A DNA stretch of 64,000 bases from Bilabrum cf. latius (GCA_965178125.1 OZ237737.1:186001-250000); one strand, 5' to 3'; positions 32,167-45,235 are shown, numbered from the stretch's first letter. Numbers and translations: made by a program. Notes: generated by a model not told the origin, from the sequence alone.

Positions 32167-34685
32167 TCACTTCTTCTTCTTGCCCTTCTTCTTGCCCTTC
32201 TTCTTCTTCTTCTCCCGTTTGATCCGCTCCGCCTCAAAGACTCGGATTCGAGCGATCTCCTGCTCCCACAGCTGCTCCCTTCGGCCAAGCACCTCCTCCA
32301 GCCGCCCCCGGGTCTTCTCTAGCAACTTTTCATCCGCCCCTGCCTCTCGCGCACCCTCTATGACCCGCTCCAGTTGCTTGCCCAGGTCGTCCACCTGCCA
32401 TACGGCTCTCAGCTGAGGCGAAGGGTACAGCGGCGGCAGCGGCTCCGGCTCGGGCTCCTCCTCTTCCCCCTTCTTCTTGGGCTTGGGCTTGGGCTTGGCC
32501 TTCTTGGCAGCCTCCTTCTTTGCCTTCTCCTCCGCCTCGCGAGCTGCCAGCTCCTCGGGCGTGGGCTCGGGCTCGGGCGGCAGCTCGTACGCGGTCGGGT
32601 CGTCTTCCGCGTGCGTGACCGCCACCTTCTCCGCCTCTGCCAGGCCCATTTCCAGGCCGTGAGTCGCATCCCCCAGCCCCACCTCTGCCTCCAGTCGAGT
32701 GAGCAGACCACCTGCATCCACGAGCGAGTTGTTCTCCGGGTCCCCGGACCTGACCCGCTCCACGCAGCGCCTCAGGCGGGAGATGTCCCCGTCCACCGCG
32801 TGTGTCGCCACCGTGATACCCTCGCACATGCGGCGCAGCTGCTGCATCTCCACCTCGCTCTCGCTCAGTGACGCGGCCTGCAGCCCGATCTCCAGCCGCC
32901 GAGGGGACACCCCCTTCTTCCGGGCGGCCTCTACTGCCGCACGGACCGGGGCTGCTGCAGTCCTCGATGCGGCGGGCCTCTGCGCATGCAGGTCCTCGAT
33001 GGCTCCTTTTAGCTGCACCCATGCCTTGAGCCTGTCCAGTGCCTTCTCTCCCCTGTCGATGAGGCAGGGATTCGCTCTCAGGGTCTTGGCCTGGTCGATG
33101 GCGCGGGCGAGAGGGCCCAGCTGGGAGGCGGGAAGGTCAGGCTCCTGCTCCAGGGGCACTGGCTCGAACTGCACCCCGGGGCTCTGCATCATGCCGCCGC
33201 CCAGCAGCGCGCTGTCGGTCAGTCCGATGGCGCCGCCGCCGTCGTCAGTTCCCAGGCCGGTTCCTAGGCTGCCGATGCCCGTGGCGGCGTCCTCATCCTC
33301 GTCCTCCTCGTCCTCCTCCTCGTCCTCTTCCTCCTCCTCGATGTGCCCAGCGAGCGCGCCGCCTGGAGTGGTCGGCGGTGTCGGGCCACCCTTGCTGCCC
33401 GGGGCTCGCGGGGAGGACTGTGACGAGTGAGACCCCATCGGCTCCTCATCGGCCCCTGCCCCGCTCGCAGCGTGCGCCCTCTCCTCCTCCCCCCCTTCGG
33501 ACCCCTGGGAGTCCCCCGGACCCCCACCCGGGGGTGCTCCGATCCCCCAGCGACCCTCCCCCGCGCTCTCCCTCGACCCCCCCTCCACCGAAGGGCCCGC
33601 TGTTCCCTTGGCCTCCGAGCTGAAGCCGCTCATCTGCCCGCCGGGTGCCGTGCTGAGCCCTCCACCCCCCCTGACTCCGGCCCCGCCCATGCCCCCCTCG
33701 CTCGACTCCGGATCCATCGCGGCGAGCAGCTTCTCCTCGGCATCCCGCAGCGTGAACTCAAAGTCGCTCGAGATGCGGACGGGTCTCCGGACGTCCGGCT
33801 GGCTCGCGCTCGCAGGCACAGCGAAGGCGTTCGACCCCTGCTCCGAGTAGAACTTCCCGGAGCAGTGGCACAGGAACTGCGGCTCCGCAGGGCCGAAAGC
33901 GGCGGCGGTGGCGGGGCATGTGGTCTGGTTCTGGGCCTTGAGCAGCAGAGCGCGAGCGGACGGAGTCGAGGCGCAGGCGAGCGCGGGATGCCCTTCGAAA
34001 TTGAGCATCCTGGCGTAGAATCCAGCGGACATGACGGCCTCGAGGATGTCCGTGCGGCCGTTCATGGCAGCCAGGTGCAGGCAAGAGTTGCCGCGGCTGT
34101 CGATGTCGTTGACCCCAAGGCCCTCCAGAAGTAGCAGCCATACAACACGTACGTGACCCTGCAACACAGAGAGAACAAAAAGAGGCAGTCATGGATAAGG
34201 GTGTGCGCGCAACCCAAGTCTGCAGGCGGATCAAATGAGGTCAACCTGCCGCAATGCCTCACCTTGAACACTGCCCAGTGAAGGGGAGAAATCACAATTT
34301 TCTGCTCCACGCTGGCCTCCATAGACTTTTTGTTGCCCCGCTCGTTCTCCGCGGGCGTTGCTTGCACGCTGTCTTCCGCGAGGTCATCGGCGTAGCGATC
34401 GCCGAGCAGATCGTACTGCGCACGATAGTCTTCCCCGGCGCCAACCTCGAGCAGAGCCTCGACGCTTTCATGATCTCCAACAAAACTAGCCCATACAAGC
34501 GGGCTCCACCCCTTGGCATCCCGTGCGCTTATGGCTTGCTGGTGATCCCTCAACAGCTCTTTCACGCGTGGGGTATCGCCGTGCTGACACGCACGAAGCA
34601 GGATTTGCGCCGCTTCTTCCGCCATGACGGGAGGTGGAGCGGGCGGCCCATCGTCCAAGTCGATACTTCCATCATCTAATGCCAT
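32167..34685 (-). CDS. Ankyrin-repeat protein with acidic middle and Lys-rich tail
   Basis: Exons 34263-34685 and 32167-34158, joined at GTGAGG/TTGCAG in phase 0 so that SPLHWAVFK continues into GHVRVVWLLLLEGL, restoring an ankyrin repeat across the junction. 804 aa. Ankyrin repeats include LLRACQHGDTPRVKELL, KGWSPLVWASFVGDHESV and SCLHLAAMNGRTDILEAV. A short Cys/His segment (FLCHCSGKFYSEQGS) follows, then a long Gly/Ser/Glu-rich low-complexity region, a helical region, and a terminal Lys run ending KKKK. A protein-binding scaffold is the safest inference. There is no in-frame TAG. The start at 34685 is the ATG directly ahead of LDDGSIDLDDG. The stop is TGA. Confidence 0.85.
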
Positions 34686-34797
34686 GCTGTGGCCACGGTA
34701 TGGCCTTGTCTCCACGAGCGCCAAACGGAACTCAAGTTGCACTGCACGAACGTACGAATGAACGAGACAGAGCAATTCACCGCAAAAAGTGGGTCAG
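34686..34797. promoter_or_regulatory. Putative bidirectional promoter (ankyrin protein / GCFC protein)
   Basis: Start codons of divergent genes are 112 bp apart, so promoter elements must be shared or overlapping. No specific motif is claimed. Confidence 0.4.
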
Positions 34798-37700
34798 ATG
34801 TCCTTCAATAAGCGCGGGAAGAAGAAGAAGTTGAGTAAACGAGTGGGATTTGGTCTGAACGACGAGGAGGATGCCGACGACGGTCCCTTGCGTCGCCGCA
34901 TCGGATTGGGCCGCAATGCTGTCCCCGATGAAGGGCTGCCCGCAGGAAAGCCGACCAAGTCAACGAAAAAACGGGCCCGCAGAATGCATTTTGGGACACA
35001 GAAGGCAGATTACGACCGCAGCAGCACGAAATCCATACTGAAGTCTGAACCACCTCCAGTCGAAGCAGATATTCAAGTTCCCAATCCCGGGCAGCATTTG
35101 CCATCCTCGGCACTGGCCAGTAGCGCTGCTGTGCGCATGACTATTGTATCAGGACTACCAGACTCGGATGAAGAGGACGACGCCTTGCAGCAAGCGGAGA
35201 TGAAGCGCCTCGCGGACGCGGCCAGGCAGCAGCGAGCAGTCGCACGCCAGCAAGCCATGGAAGATGAGGAGGAGTACATCCCGCTCGAGGCGAACTTGAA
35301 ACAAGCAGAAGGTCATCAGCACAAGCCACCCAGTCTTCCATCGAGCAGCGCGTCTGTTGCCGCGCTAGGGTAGCGGCTCTTCGGGGGCACGGGCAGCGCC
35401 AGCGAGCGAGCACTCGAAGGGTCGATCCCCCCTCCAGGCAACGGACCCTCCGCGGCGGGCAGGAAGCGCTCGAGGCACTCGTCACACCGTTCTGCAATGG
35501 ACCGATGGGAGCAGGAAGCCATGGAGCGCGGGGGCGGCACTCGGCACGCATCATCACCCAGCCAAGGCGGCAGCAACCGGACCGGGCAAGCTTCCGCTGC
35601 AGCCGCTCAGGCGGCTGCAGACCCGGGTGGGGCTACCGCTGGCGGTCGGCTGACTTGGCGATCCATCGACTCCGTGCCTGCTATGCAGCCCAGCGATGCA
35701 GCTGTGTTCCCTGGAAGTGAGCAGGGCGTGCAGCTCGCAGGCCGGCCTGCCGAGCCAGCGGGCCAGAGGACAGTGCGTGCGCTGGGACTGGGGGCCGTGC
35801 TGGCAGCGAGGCAGGCCTTGGATCAAGGTGGAGAGAGACGGACTAAAGGCGGTAGAGACGGAGCTGATGATGGATTTTCGACGGATCTAATTCCAGGGAA
35901 CACACCAGGGAACACGGACGGGATGCCTCCCGACGAGGTGCTCCGCTAGCTGGGGCTCGATGAGGAGGACTGGGCGGCGCTGGACGCGGTGGCTCGCCGG
36001 ATCGACGCATCCAGGGAACAAGGGATCCGGGACCGTGATACGGCACGGCAGCAGATGCAGGGACTGCAGCTGGAGATAGAGGAGGCGGAGAGGGCGGCGC
36101 AGTCAGCCGAGCTGAAGGCGGATGAGGCGTCCAGAGAAGCCCTCTCGTTCAAGGAGGCAAGCGGGCTGGTGACCGGACTCCGCTCCCTGCACGCCGCGAA
36201 GAGGGGCGTGTTTGCGAGCGTGCGACGCGCCGCGGCCCAGGTGTGGCAGGGCACTAGGGGGCAGGCGCAGTCGAGGTGGCAGGCGGCTCTTGCCCTCGGG
36301 CTGCGGGGGGACAGCGGGGGCGGGGGCATGGGTGCAGCCAAGGTGCTGTGCGGGCCTCCCGGTGCTAGCGACCTGCTTGTCGGGATGCTTGGCGAGACTG
36401 AGAGGAGGATCCGAGGGAACAGCGGGGCTGGGGCGGGTGCTGGGAGTGGTGGTAAAGTTGGAGGAGGAGGAGCTGCGTTTGATGTGGCTGATCTGCAGGC
36501 GGCCTCCGGACTGGCTGCATCCAAGTGGTGGACCGAGGCGAAGGGGATCGGGCGGCGCTCGTGCGGTTGCAATCTGCAAGACGGAGCGGGGTCCTCTGGT
36601 TCGGCTGCATCGGAAGAAGTAGCCTCTCTGCAGGTGCTCTTCGCGGAATCGCTGGAGCTGGTCCTACTGGCAGACGGTGCGGAGGCCGCGCTGGGCACTG
36701 GCGTCGGTGCTCTTCGAGAGCGGCTGGGGCAGGTCCGCCGAGCAGCCTCGCAGGTGATGGAGGACGTAAGAGGGGAAGATTACGCCGACATTCAGAGAGT
36801 TCTGGGTCGATTTGAGGCGCTAAGGGCAGCTGCTCCAGAGGCGTACGTGGCTGGCTTTGTGTCAGAGGCGCTGCCAGAACTGCTGCGGCCGTACGTTGAT
36901 GCCGAGGTGGCAGGGTGGGCCCCTGGACTCGATCACTGGAGCGCCAGCTTGGGATCTGATACCGCGCGTGGTGATGCACGTGCTGCTGCAGAAGGGCTCG
37001 ACGGCGGCGCGCCGGAGGCAGCTCGCTCGAAGCCTGTGAACATGACCGACTGGGTATGGTTCCGTGCCCTGTGGCAGTACGCGGATGGGGCGGGGGCAGA
37101 AGCGGCGAGCAGGGCGGCGGATGCAGTGGGTGAGGGAACAAGTGAGGGAACAAGCCGGGAGCAGGGGGCACGGCTGACCGACGACGACCTCGTGCCCGCC
37201 GTGGTGAAGCACTCGGTCTCGCCACGCGTTGCGGAGGCAGCTTCGAATGGGGCGTGCGTCTCGTGGCCGAGCACATGCGCCTCCGTGGCCGCGGCTGCAA
37301 CCCAGTGGGAACAGCTGGAACCGGAGGAACAAGAGCTCGAGCGTGTCGCCGACTCTCTGGAGGAGGGCGCCGTATCCGAGGCAGGGGCGCTGCACTCGGC
37401 CTGCATCGGTGTGCTGCTTCCGCACTCGTCACACATGAGTGTCGCCACTGTGCTGGGCTTGGCACAGGCGGTTCGGCTGTCCGTGTCTGTGTGGCAGCTT
37501 GCCCCCGTGATCGGCTGGGGGGCAGCCGCTGGGCTAGTGGCCGAGCACGTCGTCGGGTCCAAGCTGCTCCCGCTCGCCGATGCTCTCGCGTTCGAGGGGG
37601 GCTCAAAGGCGCAGCCTACCTCGTCTTCTTCTTCTTCTTCTTCGTCATCAGACCAGCCGGGACAGCCCAGCCCCGGGAATTGCTGGGTCGGTGCAGCGTG

Positions 37701-38097
37701 GGTCTGCGTGCTGGCGCTGCAGTGCATGAGCCCGCGGCTGGGCCTGGCCTGGCGAGAGTTATGCAGCGGTGTGACGAGTGAGGGGTTGGCTGGGGCGGTG
37801 CCCTCTGGAAAAGAGCAGGCGGGAGGAGGAGTGGAACACATGGAAGAGCGAGACAGGTCCTGGCTGCCCGAGCCCGCTGCCCTGGAGTCGTGCGGGCGAG
37901 TGGCGGCGCCTGTCGTGGCGGATATCGCTGGCAGGCTGACTGCATCCCTTCCGAGGTGTGGCGAGGGCCAATCAGCCCGCCAGCTGGTCTCAAAGGTCCG
38001 TGCTCTGCGGGCGCTGGGCAGCGGGCCAGGAGCAGATCCGTCGATGGGGGCGCTCACGGGGCATACTGCGCTTGATACTGTGATCATGGCGTCGTAA
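34798..38097 (+). CDS. PAXBP1: GCFC-domain protein (PAXBP1/NTR2-like spliceosome factor)
   Basis: A single-exon gene of 1,099 aa with in-frame TAG at 35371-35373 and 35947-35949. The N-terminus is short and basic (FNKRGKKKKLSKRVGFGL) and acidic segments follow (GLPDSDEEDDALQQAEM, EDEEEYIPL). A coiled coil occupies about residues 400-445. The GCFC domain lies about 650-900: DIQRVLGRFEALRAAAPEAY, EALPELLRPYVDAEVAGW, MTDWVWFRALWQYADG and LVPAVVKHSVSPRV match the family's order of motifs. Relatives act in spliceosome disassembly with NTR1/TFIP11 or as transcription adaptors; a nuclear splicing role is the best inference. The stop is TAA at 38095-38097, supporting UAA as a true terminator. The ATG at 34798 starts a frame already family-like. 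Confidence 0.85.
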
Positions 38098-38315
38098 AGA
38101 GATGGTTTGTATTAGGTATGGCATCGAGAATCAAAACATAGGCTGAATGCTGGTTTGCTGCGGCAGAACCATTCGCACATCTTGCGGGCTGAACGGACAC
38201 TCGCGTCACATTCGGGTGCACGATCGTCGATTCCATTATTCCTCGTTTTCTTCCCGTTGTAAGGCCAAACTCACAACTTTCTTGGCGAGGTTAGCTTGAT
38301 AAACTAGTAGTTGAC

Positions 38316-38900
38316 ATGGCTAGGTCAAGTACTGTGGCGGGCGCGAAGCGCAGGAAGAAGTCGAAGGTAGTTCGTCGATAGGTTGCGGCTGGGAGCGCAG
38401 CACCAGTGCAACGCAGGGCGAGGCCAGGGCAGCGTGCGCTGCAAGAAATTCGTTATTATCAGAAGAATACTGGTCTCCTGATTCGGAAATTGCCCTTCGC
38501 AAGATTGGTAAGGAACCACTCGTTCGCGACGTTGTCCCGTGCTGGAGATCGCTATATATTCGCCCCGTGCTATGCTCTCATTTTGTCTCGCAGGTTCGCG
38601 AGGTAACCCATTATTACACTGGAAGCGATTTTCGCTGGCAAGCTAGCGCGCTGATGGCTTTGCAAGAGGCTAGCGAGGGGTACCTTGTGGGCTTGTTCGA
38701 GGACGCGTGAGTTTACACATATTTCGATCATGACATCACCCATCAATGATGCGTTCGTGTAAATCGAAGGTTATTACAAGTATCAGCTCTTTTTCTGCCG
38801 CAGAAATCTGTGCGCCATTCATGCGAAGCGTGTCACTATCATGGTTCGCGATATCCACCTCGCCAGAAGAATTCGGGGCGTATCGGATGCAGCTGTTTGA
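38316..38900 (+). CDS. cenH3: Centromeric histone H3 variant (cenH3/CENP-A)
   Basis: Three exons, 38316-38507, 38594-38706 and 38804-38900, give 133 aa. The histone fold is complete: [20 protein letters not shown] (alpha-N), FARLV (alpha-1), [20 protein letters not shown] (alpha-2), [12 protein letters not shown] and ARRIRG (alpha-3). It differs from canonical H3 in ways typical of cenH3: an unrelated basic N-tail without the ARTKQ start, loss of the Gln in PFQRLV (here PFARLV), and a loop 1 ([13 protein letters not shown]) that is one residue longer and has Trp where H3 has Phe. Introns interrupt the fold, unlike most canonical H3 genes. TAG at 38379-38381 encodes tail residue 22 (VVRR-Gln-VAAG). 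It should replace H3 in centromeric nucleosomes. The stop is TGA. Confidence 0.92.
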
Positions 38901-39247
38901 TGCAATAGGTGGCTAAATGCGCACTGCGCATCGAAATGTAACGGGTTGTGCAGGGTGCCCGGGGAGGTTGGGCAAATCGGGTCCGCGCGTGGATCGCCAC
39001 GTGAGGATTGCTTCAGGCGATGGCGGTAACTTGGTGAAGGCGATGGATACTTTGAATAATTCTGAGAGTAACAACGTTTGTTCGACATCAGGCTCCGTGC
39101 TATCATTCCCACGTCCCCCCACAAATGAATAAGGCACGACTCCAGGTGAAACACAAGGGACGCTCCGGTGGCTGGGACGCTGGCAATGCCTGGCCCACAG
39201 CCTGGCAGCTAGGAAGAGGAATTTCGTATCAGCACTGCGCCTGCCTA
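38901..39247. other. Intergenic interval between convergent genes
   Basis: The 3' ends of cenH3 (+) and the sorting nexin (-) face each other across about 350 bp. I see no further gene; this probably holds both 3' UTRs. Confidence 0.5.
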
Positions 39248-40373
39248 TTACTTCCCACCCTGGCTCCCAATGAGCCCACCAACTAGCCTCTGCACCCAAG
39301 CCGCCCCGCCCTCTTCTGCCGCCCTTGTACCGGCACTTGCCTCATCCCCCTGCCCCTGCCCCTCCCCCTCCCCGTGCGTCCTCACCTCAGGCCCAGCGCC
39401 CGTCATGGGCATCCCGCCCGTCCCCTGCTTCCTACCGTGCTTGTTCCTTGCCTGTCTCCGCTCCCTCCTCGCCGCGCCCCTCTCTTCAGACTCCCAGGGA
39501 TCCGGGGGGAGCCCATGCACGCGGATCCCGGGCAGCAGCCGCCTCAGGATCAGGTCGACGAGAGTGTAGATGAGACTCTAGAGAACCGCGGGGCAGTTCA
39601 GCATGAAGTGCAGTCCATAGACAGCCTTTCCAACCTCCTCCTTGCCCACCACCGCCCCGGCCGCGGGCAGAGACGCGTGCATGAGCCTGGCCAGCAGCTC
39701 CTCCCGGAACCCCCACATCTCCTCCTGGCTCCACGGGTCGCCGAACTTCATGAAATCGCCCCCTGGCCACAGCAGCTCGCGCACCAGGGCGAGATGGCCG
39801 CCCACCGAGTCTCCGGAGAGGGACCGCTTGTACCAGTCTCCCAGCTGGGCCGACATTGTTCCCTGGTACAGGAACACGCCTAGGGAGCGGACGGCGGACA
39901 CGGCGGAGCGCTTCAGCAGCCCCTGCTGCTCCACCTGCAGCACCGTGGACACGAGCCGGAATATTTTATTCTCCGCCACAGCGAGGTCGTGCGGGCTCAG
40001 GATTGGGCCCGGCCCGAACCGCGCCATGTCGGCCAGTCTCGTCCGAATCACCCTGGGAGTCGCTGCAGAGCCCGCCTCCACCACCCAGCTGGCAGAGTGC
40101 CCGTGCCCGCGGGGAGTTGCCGGCCCCCTCACCGCGCCCACGCTGGACGTACCGAGTGCTGCGCCGGCAGAGGCGGAGTGCTTGTGGTGCCCGAGGTGAC
40201 GAGCCGACCTGGCTTGTGCCCTGGCCAGCGCACTGCCACCCTGTGCGGCTCCTCCTCCTCCTCCTCCGCGGAATGACACGGTGTGGCGATGCTTCGACAG
40301 TGCCTGCTGCTTGTCCCCACCACCCAGCACACCCGCAGCACCTTCGCCGCCATCTCCATCTCCGGCTCCACCT

Positions 40374-40406
<33 letters not shown>

Positions 40407-43400
40407 GCATCAGATGCCCCAGCCAGCCCCCAGGCCAGTGCGCCCAGATCGCCCTCAGAGTCAGACCTAGGGGCCAAGAACCCGCGCATCTCGAAGGATT
40501 CCGCCACTCCGAACGTGCGCATGGCCTGCGTCAGCCATCTCCCCAGCGCTCTACCCCTCTCCTGCACAAACGCCGCACCGACACCCGACAGGATGGTCTT
40601 GGGCGGCAGCGTGGCGGTGTATCTCCGGAAAGACTTCTTGAGTAGCCCGTGGACAGCGTGGAACTCCCGGTACCGGACGAAGTTCGTCCACCTGAGCAGC
40701 CCGCTCATCACGTGCACCTCGTACCGCGCTATCTGCCTGACCACCCGCCCGCTCGGGTCGTGCCGCTCCTCGATGATGGGCGCACCCACGCCCGCAATCA
40801 GCGGCGCGGTCGGCTTGAGCAAGATGTGCCTCTGCGCGAGCGACTGCCGCGTGCTTCGACGGGCGGGGCACAGCTTCCGCTGCAGCACCGCACGCACTGC
40901 GACGTAAACAGGGTTGCGGAACCGATTCAAAGCATGCGCGGCGCCTCGAGGCGAGGACTTGTCCTGGAACCCGCCCCTGGAGCCAGCAGCTGCGGCCGTC
41001 CCGCCTGCAGCGACTGACTGCTCCTCCAGCATGCTGGGCGGCAACGGTGGCATGCTTCTCTCTGCGTCAAGCAGTGCCAGCCTCTGCTGGGGCGTTAGCA
41101 TGGGCGATGCGCCGGACCTGACCGGGCTGTAGCCTGCCGGAGATCCAGCTGATCCGCCCTATGCCCTGCCAATGGCCCCCGCGCCCACTCCTCCCCCCGC
41201 TGTGGCCATGGCAGAACGGGACACCTGCGCGTTACCCACAGCCCCTGCCGCCGAACTGCTCCCCATGAACATGAAGAGAGACCCCATCGTCCGTGCAATC
41301 CCTCGCGACTGAGCAGGATCGTCGCCAGGCTGCGCCACACCCAGCGCCACCAGGGTGTCGAAGGAGACGGCCGCGAGATGCCCCTCGGTCACCGGGGCAA
41401 CGGGCGGTCGTGGAAGACGTCTGCGCGTCCTGGGGCGACGCTGCATCCCCATAGCAGCCTCACCCTCCCCTGCTCCAGATCGGGTGCTAGTCTTTGTGTC
41501 CTCCCCTTCTTCTTCTTCTCCTTCTTCCTCACCCAGTGAGCTCATGCTCTCGTCTCTCAGCCTGCGCATTGCCTGAATGTCCTGCAGTATAGAGGCCTGC
41601 GCGCGGGTCGCTGCCCTGTCAGATACCACGGCTGACACGCGCTTGTATCGGCCACCTGACCGTCCACTGCTGGATTTGCCTTTCTTATGCTTCTTGTGCT
41701 TCTTGTGCTTGCTATCCTTGCTATCCTTGCTATCCTTGCTGTTGTGGCTGCCCGCATGTGGCTTGTCAGTTTGTGCAGATTCTGCCGTGCCTTCCGCTCC
41801 TCCATCGTCGGTAGACATGGTAGCAGTTGCGGCAGCGGCTGCCACCTGGGCCTCTGCTTCCGTGCCCGCACCTGCATCGTCCTCAGGAACGGCGGGTAGT
41901 GCCTCTACAGGCCTAGCAATCGTGTTGGTGCGCGATCTGGACTTGCGCGAAGGCATCCTGGGGCGAGATCGAAGACTGGCAGGCTCCGGAGACTGGGCTG
42001 CCCGAAGTGGGCCCGACAATTCCGTAGTGCCTTCCATTGAGCTTCGTGCGCCTGCCTCTTGCTCCGTCGCTTTGCCTTCGCCGGTCTCCACCTCCGCGTC
42101 GTCATCAAATAGGCTCAGGCCACCGAACAGGTCCATGTCAACGTCACCCTCGCTGGCTCCAGCCTAGGCACCAGCAGCGGGAGGGTCCATACCTGTGCTC
42201 CTACGGGATCCCGCTGCCTGTCTCTGCGCCCTCGCTGCCCTCTCTGTGGCTAGCTGCCCCGCATTACCCCCAAAGTAGTTGCCGTGCAGCATGTGACGGT
42301 AGAGGCCGGCCCCGGTGCCAGACCCCGTGCCGCCGTCGTCGTCGGTTGCACCTGCCATCCAAACGCCGACTTCCGCCCGAGCCGCGGCCGGTGCGTTCGA
42401 AGCAGTGGCCCCGCGCATCGTTTGAGAGGGGGCTGACTGCATGCGCACGAGCGGAGACCGCGCTGCACGTGAGCGAGTAGACCCACCGCTACAGCTGCCA
42501 CCGGCGCGCGCACTGCCATCCTACACCGCCGCCCCGTTGCTATCGCGGAGCCCCTGTCCCTGCGCGACCTGCTCCTGCTCCTGCTCCTGTCCCGCGCTCT
42601 GGTTTCCTTCCCCTATGGATCGCCTCGACCGCCGCAGGAGCTCTGCCATGGACCGCCGTCTCCTCGGCGACTTCCGTTTCTCGTCCACCTCGGGAGGGGG
42701 CGGGAGACTCAGACCCTCGAAAGAAGCCGCGCTAGAGCTAGCCTCCCCGGATTGTCCGACCCCCCCTGGTGATGCCAGAACAACAGACAGGTTAGGCTTT
42801 GTTGCAGCTGAAGGCTCCGGTCGTCCTGTCGATTCTCCGTCACTCACCGAGGCCCCAGTCATTGGCGCTGCATCGCCTGTACCGGTGGTACTGGTGCTCT
42901 AAGCCGGCACATCCTCCTCGTGCAGTCGTGCAACGCCGGCGTCGATTCTGATTTCGGCATCGTCCCTCGGCTTGGTGCTGTCTACATTACTATTGCCCTT
43001 GGCTTCGTCCTCGTCCTTCACCTCTGTTGGACTCGCCCCGCCAACGAGCGCATCCACAGCCGCTTCCACCTGCACTCGACGGCTGGAGTCTTCCAGCGCC
43101 GCTTGACGCACCGCAGCCACAGCTTCAGTGGGCGCACTCGGGCCCGCAGAGACCAACGTCCTTGCAGCTGTGCCAGACGCAGCGGCATCGGTTGCGGGCG
43201 AGCTTACTTCGTGCTGCTTCTCATTGGTGGCTGGCCTCGCAGATGAGCTACCCGTACCCGTGGTGGGGATACTAGATGCGGAGGCATCTGCAGCCTCTTG
43301 TACGCCAGCAGATGCTGCAGTGGATGCTGGCACAGACTTGCCCCGGATTTCTGTCTGTCGTGGCGACTGTGCAGATCCGCGCCGCCCTGACACCTCGCAT

Positions 43401-45103
43401 TCAGCTGACGCAGCGGCAAATCGGTTGCCGTTCGCAGACTGCCGCTCGCCGTCCCGGATTCCGTGTGTCCCACCCTCCGCCGGTGCTGCCATCGCCGCTG
43501 AGGGCGGACCTCTGGCCGAGCTTGGGGTGCTTACGCTCGACCCCGGTTGCTCGGTCTGCTTGCCCTGCGGCTCCGCCTGCTTGCCGGAGTCATCGCTCCC
43601 AGTCGTGCCCTGGCCGATCCCTGCCGCCTTGAGCGAGTAGAGCAAGAGCCATGCCACCATCGAGGGATCCAGACTTGCGAGCCCGGGCTGCGCCACGCAC
43701 GACACGATGACCTCCCTCAGCAACAGCCCAAGCGCCGGCGACTCCTGCTCCTGGGGGGGCACGAGTCGGTGCATCAGCTGCGAGATGACGGGCCGTAGGT
43801 ATGCGTTGGCTGTCCTGGCTGCTTGCTTCATGCTGCGGTCCCCCGAGGCCTGAGGATATGCCTCGGACCCGATCACGCCCCTCAGGTGCGCCTGCTTGGT
43901 GGATGACAGGTCCACCGCGGGGTGCAGCACGCCCTTGGCAGCCTTGAACTCTCCGAGCACAAGCTCGATCTGCTTGGTCTCTTGCTTGCGGAAGGTGTCG
44001 CTGTCCCCGACCCGCACACCAACGCCCGCACCACCTGTCGGCTGAGAGTGCGTCTCGGATCCAGCAGCAGTGGCGGAAGCAGCCCCAGCGGTCGAAGCGC
44101 CGGCATGGCTTGATTTCGATGATGGCATTCCGCCAAGATCGCTGCTACCGCGTCTGCTGTCCGCTCCATCGTCCACCGCACGTGTCTCCTGGCCCCTGCC
44201 AGCTCCAGAAGTAGGTCCACCTGCCGACTTACCCTGCCCCTCATCCTTGCCCTGCGGCCCCGGCCCCTGCGATCCGCCACTACTTGTGATGCCACCGCCC
44301 GCTGCCGCCGCCAGCCTGGCTCCCCTCAGAGCCGCCCTGGCAGCGTAGTCTTCTGGCCGCACGCGGGAAAAGGTGGATCTATTTCGAGCAGATGCTCGCT
44401 GACGCATGATTTCGGTCCACCTGAGGTGGTAGGCCACCGCGTCCACCACGTCGTGCAGCAAGAGAGCGGGCACGGGGAAGTCCGTCGACATCTGACCAAG
44501 GCGACCTAGCACGTGAGTGAGCATGGTCGCGACGTGGAATCTGAACTCTTGGTCCACAGATATATTGCCATTGTACCAAAAGTCCACAAAATCTCGCAGA
44601 ATAAACTCCACGATGCGGCCAAGCTCCACTGCGACTTTCTGGGGCATGTCGAATCTCTGCGATAGCATTTCGGCTGGAATATCCGGCACAGGCACCGGCC
44701 TGCCGTCGCCGTCACGATTTGCTCGAATCGATCCGGGCGGTGGTACCCCGAGGTTGCCGAGGCTGGCACTACCAGACGCCCGAGGGGCGCTTTCACTAAG
44801 CTTGGCCCGCACGTTTGCAAGGGCTTGAGACAGCATTCGAGACTCTACCTCGTCCGATAGCAGTGCAGTAGACGTTAACCTCAACTAATTGCTAGATTTT
44901 GAGCTTGATTTTGCTCCGTCATCGACCAGATCCTCCAGAAATTCTCGATAATGCTTGTAGCGGAGCCTTGTAACCATTCTGTTCCACATACCAGACCCTG
45001 CCTCGTAGGCCAGGAAAGCTACAACCACAGCACATACAAACGCAATCACGTAGTACAGTAATCCATATATCGTGTACAAAAGCCATCCAGCTAGGCCCCA
45101 CAT
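39248..45103 (-). CDS. PXA-PX-nexin-C sorting nexin (SNX13/14/25-like)
   Basis: A single exon of 1,951 aa, fragmented under the standard code by TAG at 44885, 42899, 42521, 42164, 41159 and 39578; all pieces share one frame. It starts at ATG 45101-45103 with two closely spaced hydrophobic segments (WLLYTIYGLLYYVIAF, VCAVVVAFLAYEA). The PXA domain follows (FILRDFVDFWYNGNISVDQE; ALLLHDVVDAVAYHLRW; LLLREVIVSCVAQP), then about 750 residues of Ser/Ala-rich linker, a PX domain (RYEVHVMSGLLRWTNFVRYR, LPPKTILSGV, ALGRWLTQAM) and a nexin-C domain (GDWYKRSLSG, LVRELLWPGG, YTLVDLILRRLLPG). TAG at 39578 falls in LNCPAVL-Gln-SLIYTL. No RGS domain, usual in animal SNX13/14/25, was found. These proteins sit on ER membranes and tether endosomes or lipid droplets. 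The stop is TAA at 39248-39250. Confidence 0.88.
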
Positions 45104-45235
45104 CCTACAGTTTCCCTTGGCGAGTTTTCGTGTTGCTCTTTGTAAGGTGTTAACCAAGAAATCAAGAGTGTGGCGACCTGTCGTCCGGCCAATCAAGTGG
45201 GTCTGTGCCTTGGTTAGAGCTCCTGGTAGGCTACA
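45104..45235. promoter_or_regulatory. Putative bidirectional promoter (sorting nexin / uridine kinase)
   Basis: Divergent start codons are separated by 132 bp. The call rests on arrangement only. Confidence 0.4.
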
